Source: Rugosibacter sp. (GTDB lineage Bacteria > Pseudomonadota > Gammaproteobacteria > Burkholderiales > Rhodocyclaceae). From it: a stretch of DNA of 6,427 nt. The stretch covers positions 1 through 6,427 of the forward strand of contig JAUSQB010000124.1 of assembly GCA_030652715.1 (NCBI GenBank), written 5' to 3'. Shown here in pieces: positions 5,343 through 6,427 of the stretch. The notes beneath the pieces were generated by a model. The model was not told the origin of the DNA and did not search any database. It saw only the letters and a program-made list of their open reading frames with translations. The stretch's first letter is position 1. Every line of letters begins with the position of its first letter. Made by a program: the position numbers and the translations under genes.

Positions 5343-5427
5343 TTCCAAGAATGACCGCATTCAGAAACCGCGCCTCTAACGCCACTTCGGGCCGTCAGGC
5401 ACGCCATTTCAGAATGGCTAACCAAGG

Positions 5428-6411
5428 ATGAGTATATTGCAAATGAAGGACTTAAGCAAAGATTCGGTGACATGGCTTGAGGTAGGAGATGAGGCAGAAG
5501 GGCAGCGAATCGACAATTTTCTTTTGCATATTGCCAAAGGGGTACCCAAGAGCCACATTTATCGTATTTTGCGCAGTGGCGAGGTGCGGGTAAATAAGGG
5601 GAGGATTGGGGTTGAGTATCGTCTCAAGGTGGGTGACGTGCTACGCATGCCCCCGATCCGTGTGGCTAAAATGCCCGACCAGACGCTGGTTCCGGCGCGT
5701 GAATTTGATATTGTGTATGAGGACGAAGCGCTGATTATTGTGAATAAGCCCGCTGGCGTTGCCGTTCACGGCGGCAGTGGTGTCAGCTTTGGGGTGATTG
5801 AGCAGTTAAGGCGCGCTCGACCGCAGGCCAAGTTGCTTGAATTGGCACATCGCCTGGATCGCGAAACATCAGGCTTGCTGATTGTTGCCAAAAAACGTCT
5901 CGCATTGACGCGATTGCATGACCAATTTCGCGAAGGGGTAATTGCCAAGCGCTATCTGACGGTAGTCAAAGGTGTCTGGCGAAATGAATTGCAGCATGTG
6001 CGTTTACCGCTGCTCAAGTATTTGACAGCAGAAGGCGAACGGCGTGTCAGTGTTGATCCGGCGGGTAAAGTGTCGCATTCGATTGTTCGCTTGCAGACGC
6101 AATGGAAAAAAGAATGGGAAAAAGAAAACTTCAGTTTGGTCGAGGTAGAGCTTAAGACGGGGCGGACGCATCAGATTCGCGTTCATTTGGCACATTTGGG
6201 TTTTCCGATCGCGGGTGATGACAAGTACGGTGATTTTTCGCTGAATCGTACTTTGCAAAAAACAGGGCTTAAACGGATGTTTTTGCATGCGGCACGACTG
6301 GATTTACCACATCCCCTCAGTGGCGATCCGCTAGCACTGACCTTACCCTTGCCAGCGGAGTTACAGAGTTTTGTTGAACAACTGGATAGCAATGAGGCAA
6401 ACAGGACTTAA
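5428..6411 (+). CDS. rluC: 23S rRNA pseudouridine synthase RluC (positions 955/2504/2580)
   Basis: This 327-residue RluA-family enzyme isomerises uridines in 23S rRNA. An S4 RNA-binding domain lies at about residues 26-80 ('QRIDNFLLHIAKGVPKSHIYRILRSG', abbreviated, through 'LKVGDVLRMPP'). The catalytic domain follows, with 'VNKPAGVAVHGG' (105-116), the signature 'HRLDRETSGLLIVAKK' containing catalytic D144, and 'LKTGRTHQIRVHLAHLG' (242-258) before 'DDKYGD'. S4 plus these motifs and divergence from rne fit RluC better than RluD or TruC, though the exact target sites are inferred from family. The ATG at 5428 has only an AAGG directly against it, which is weak. An in-frame ATG at 5443 (giving M-K-D-L-S-K) is an alternative start, also without a clear ribosome binding site. 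The next gene begins 2 bases after the stop, so rluC likely leads an operon. Confidence 0.97.
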   Translation: MSILQMKDLSKDSVTWLEVGDEAEGQRIDNFLLHIAKGVPKSHIYRILRSGEVRVNKGRIGVEYRLKVGDVLRMPPIRVAKMPDQTLVPAREFDIVYEDEALIIVNKPAGVAVHGGSGVSFGVIEQLRRARPQAKLLELAHRLDRETSGLLIVAKKRLALTRLHDQFREGVIAKRYLTVVKGVWRNELQHVRLPLLKYLTAEGERRVSVDPAGKVSHSIVRLQTQWKKEWEKENFSLVEVELKTGRTHQIRVHLAHLGFPIAGDDKYGDFSLNRTLQKTGLKRMFLHAARLDLPHPLSGDPLALTLPLPAELQSFVEQLDSNEANRT

Positions 6412-6413
6412 CG

Positions 6414-6427
6414 ATGGCTAATTTTCA
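6414..6427 (+). CDS. 5' end of the gene following rluC (partial); HAD-type phosphatase suspected
   Basis: ATG at 6414 starts two bases after the rluC stop, with AGGA at 6403-6406 seven bases upstream. Only M-A-N-F and two bases of the next codon are visible. In many Betaproteobacteria the gene after rluC encodes a HAD-superfamily (phosphoglycolate-phosphatase-like) hydrolase, which makes that the expected product. The visible residues do not test it. Confidence 0.55.

Overview
The window joins conserved chromosome to one end of an integrated mobile element. The right two thirds (about 2200 to 6427) carry rne (RNase E, minus strand) and rluC (23S rRNA pseudouridine synthase, plus strand), divergently transcribed from a roughly 500-base intergenic region, followed by the first codons of another gene. 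The rne/rluC pairing is typical of Beta- and Gammaproteobacteria. The RNase E C-terminal tail (a short hydrophobic helix, Arg-rich blocks, a Pro/Ala-rich linker and a final ...IADEPLQMIET... segment) looks betaproteobacterial. No species can be named from this window.

The left third (1 to about 2104) is the terminal segment of an integrative element. It holds a P4-type tyrosine integrase with all catalytic residues, an AlpA-type HTH regulator/excisionase, a short single-helix membrane protein gene (57 codons), and the first seven codons of a further gene overlapping it by 4 bases. All four lie on the minus strand and read away from the chromosome junction. Next to the junction, 2090-2104 reads as the 3' end of a tRNA-Ser (acceptor strand plus CCA, no T-loop) and is followed by a strong plus-strand terminator. 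The simplest reading is that the element entered the 3' end of a tRNA-Ser gene, that this is the remnant copy (attR), and that the intact tRNA lies beyond the left edge of the window.

Regulation is unusually readable. Both int and alpA have perfect TTGACA -35 boxes. The alpA transcript begins with a leader of about 135 nt that folds on paper into a closed three-way junction followed by a bulged hairpin, and an outer pairing covers the alpA ribosome binding site. This resembles the general logic of phage P4/C4-type antisense leader RNAs and is the best candidate here for something not yet described. Ahead of int are a palindrome, two ATTGATGGG direct repeats and other short repeats that could be operator or integrase arm sites.

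On the chromosomal side, the rne leader contains two clear hairpins, one followed by a T-run. The rne-rluC intergenic region also carries three copies of the dyad TTTGGCAAA and a short in-frame stretch that may be a small gene or a gene remnant. rne ends at its own intrinsic terminator, so the tRNA-Ser and rne transcription units are separated by two terminators.
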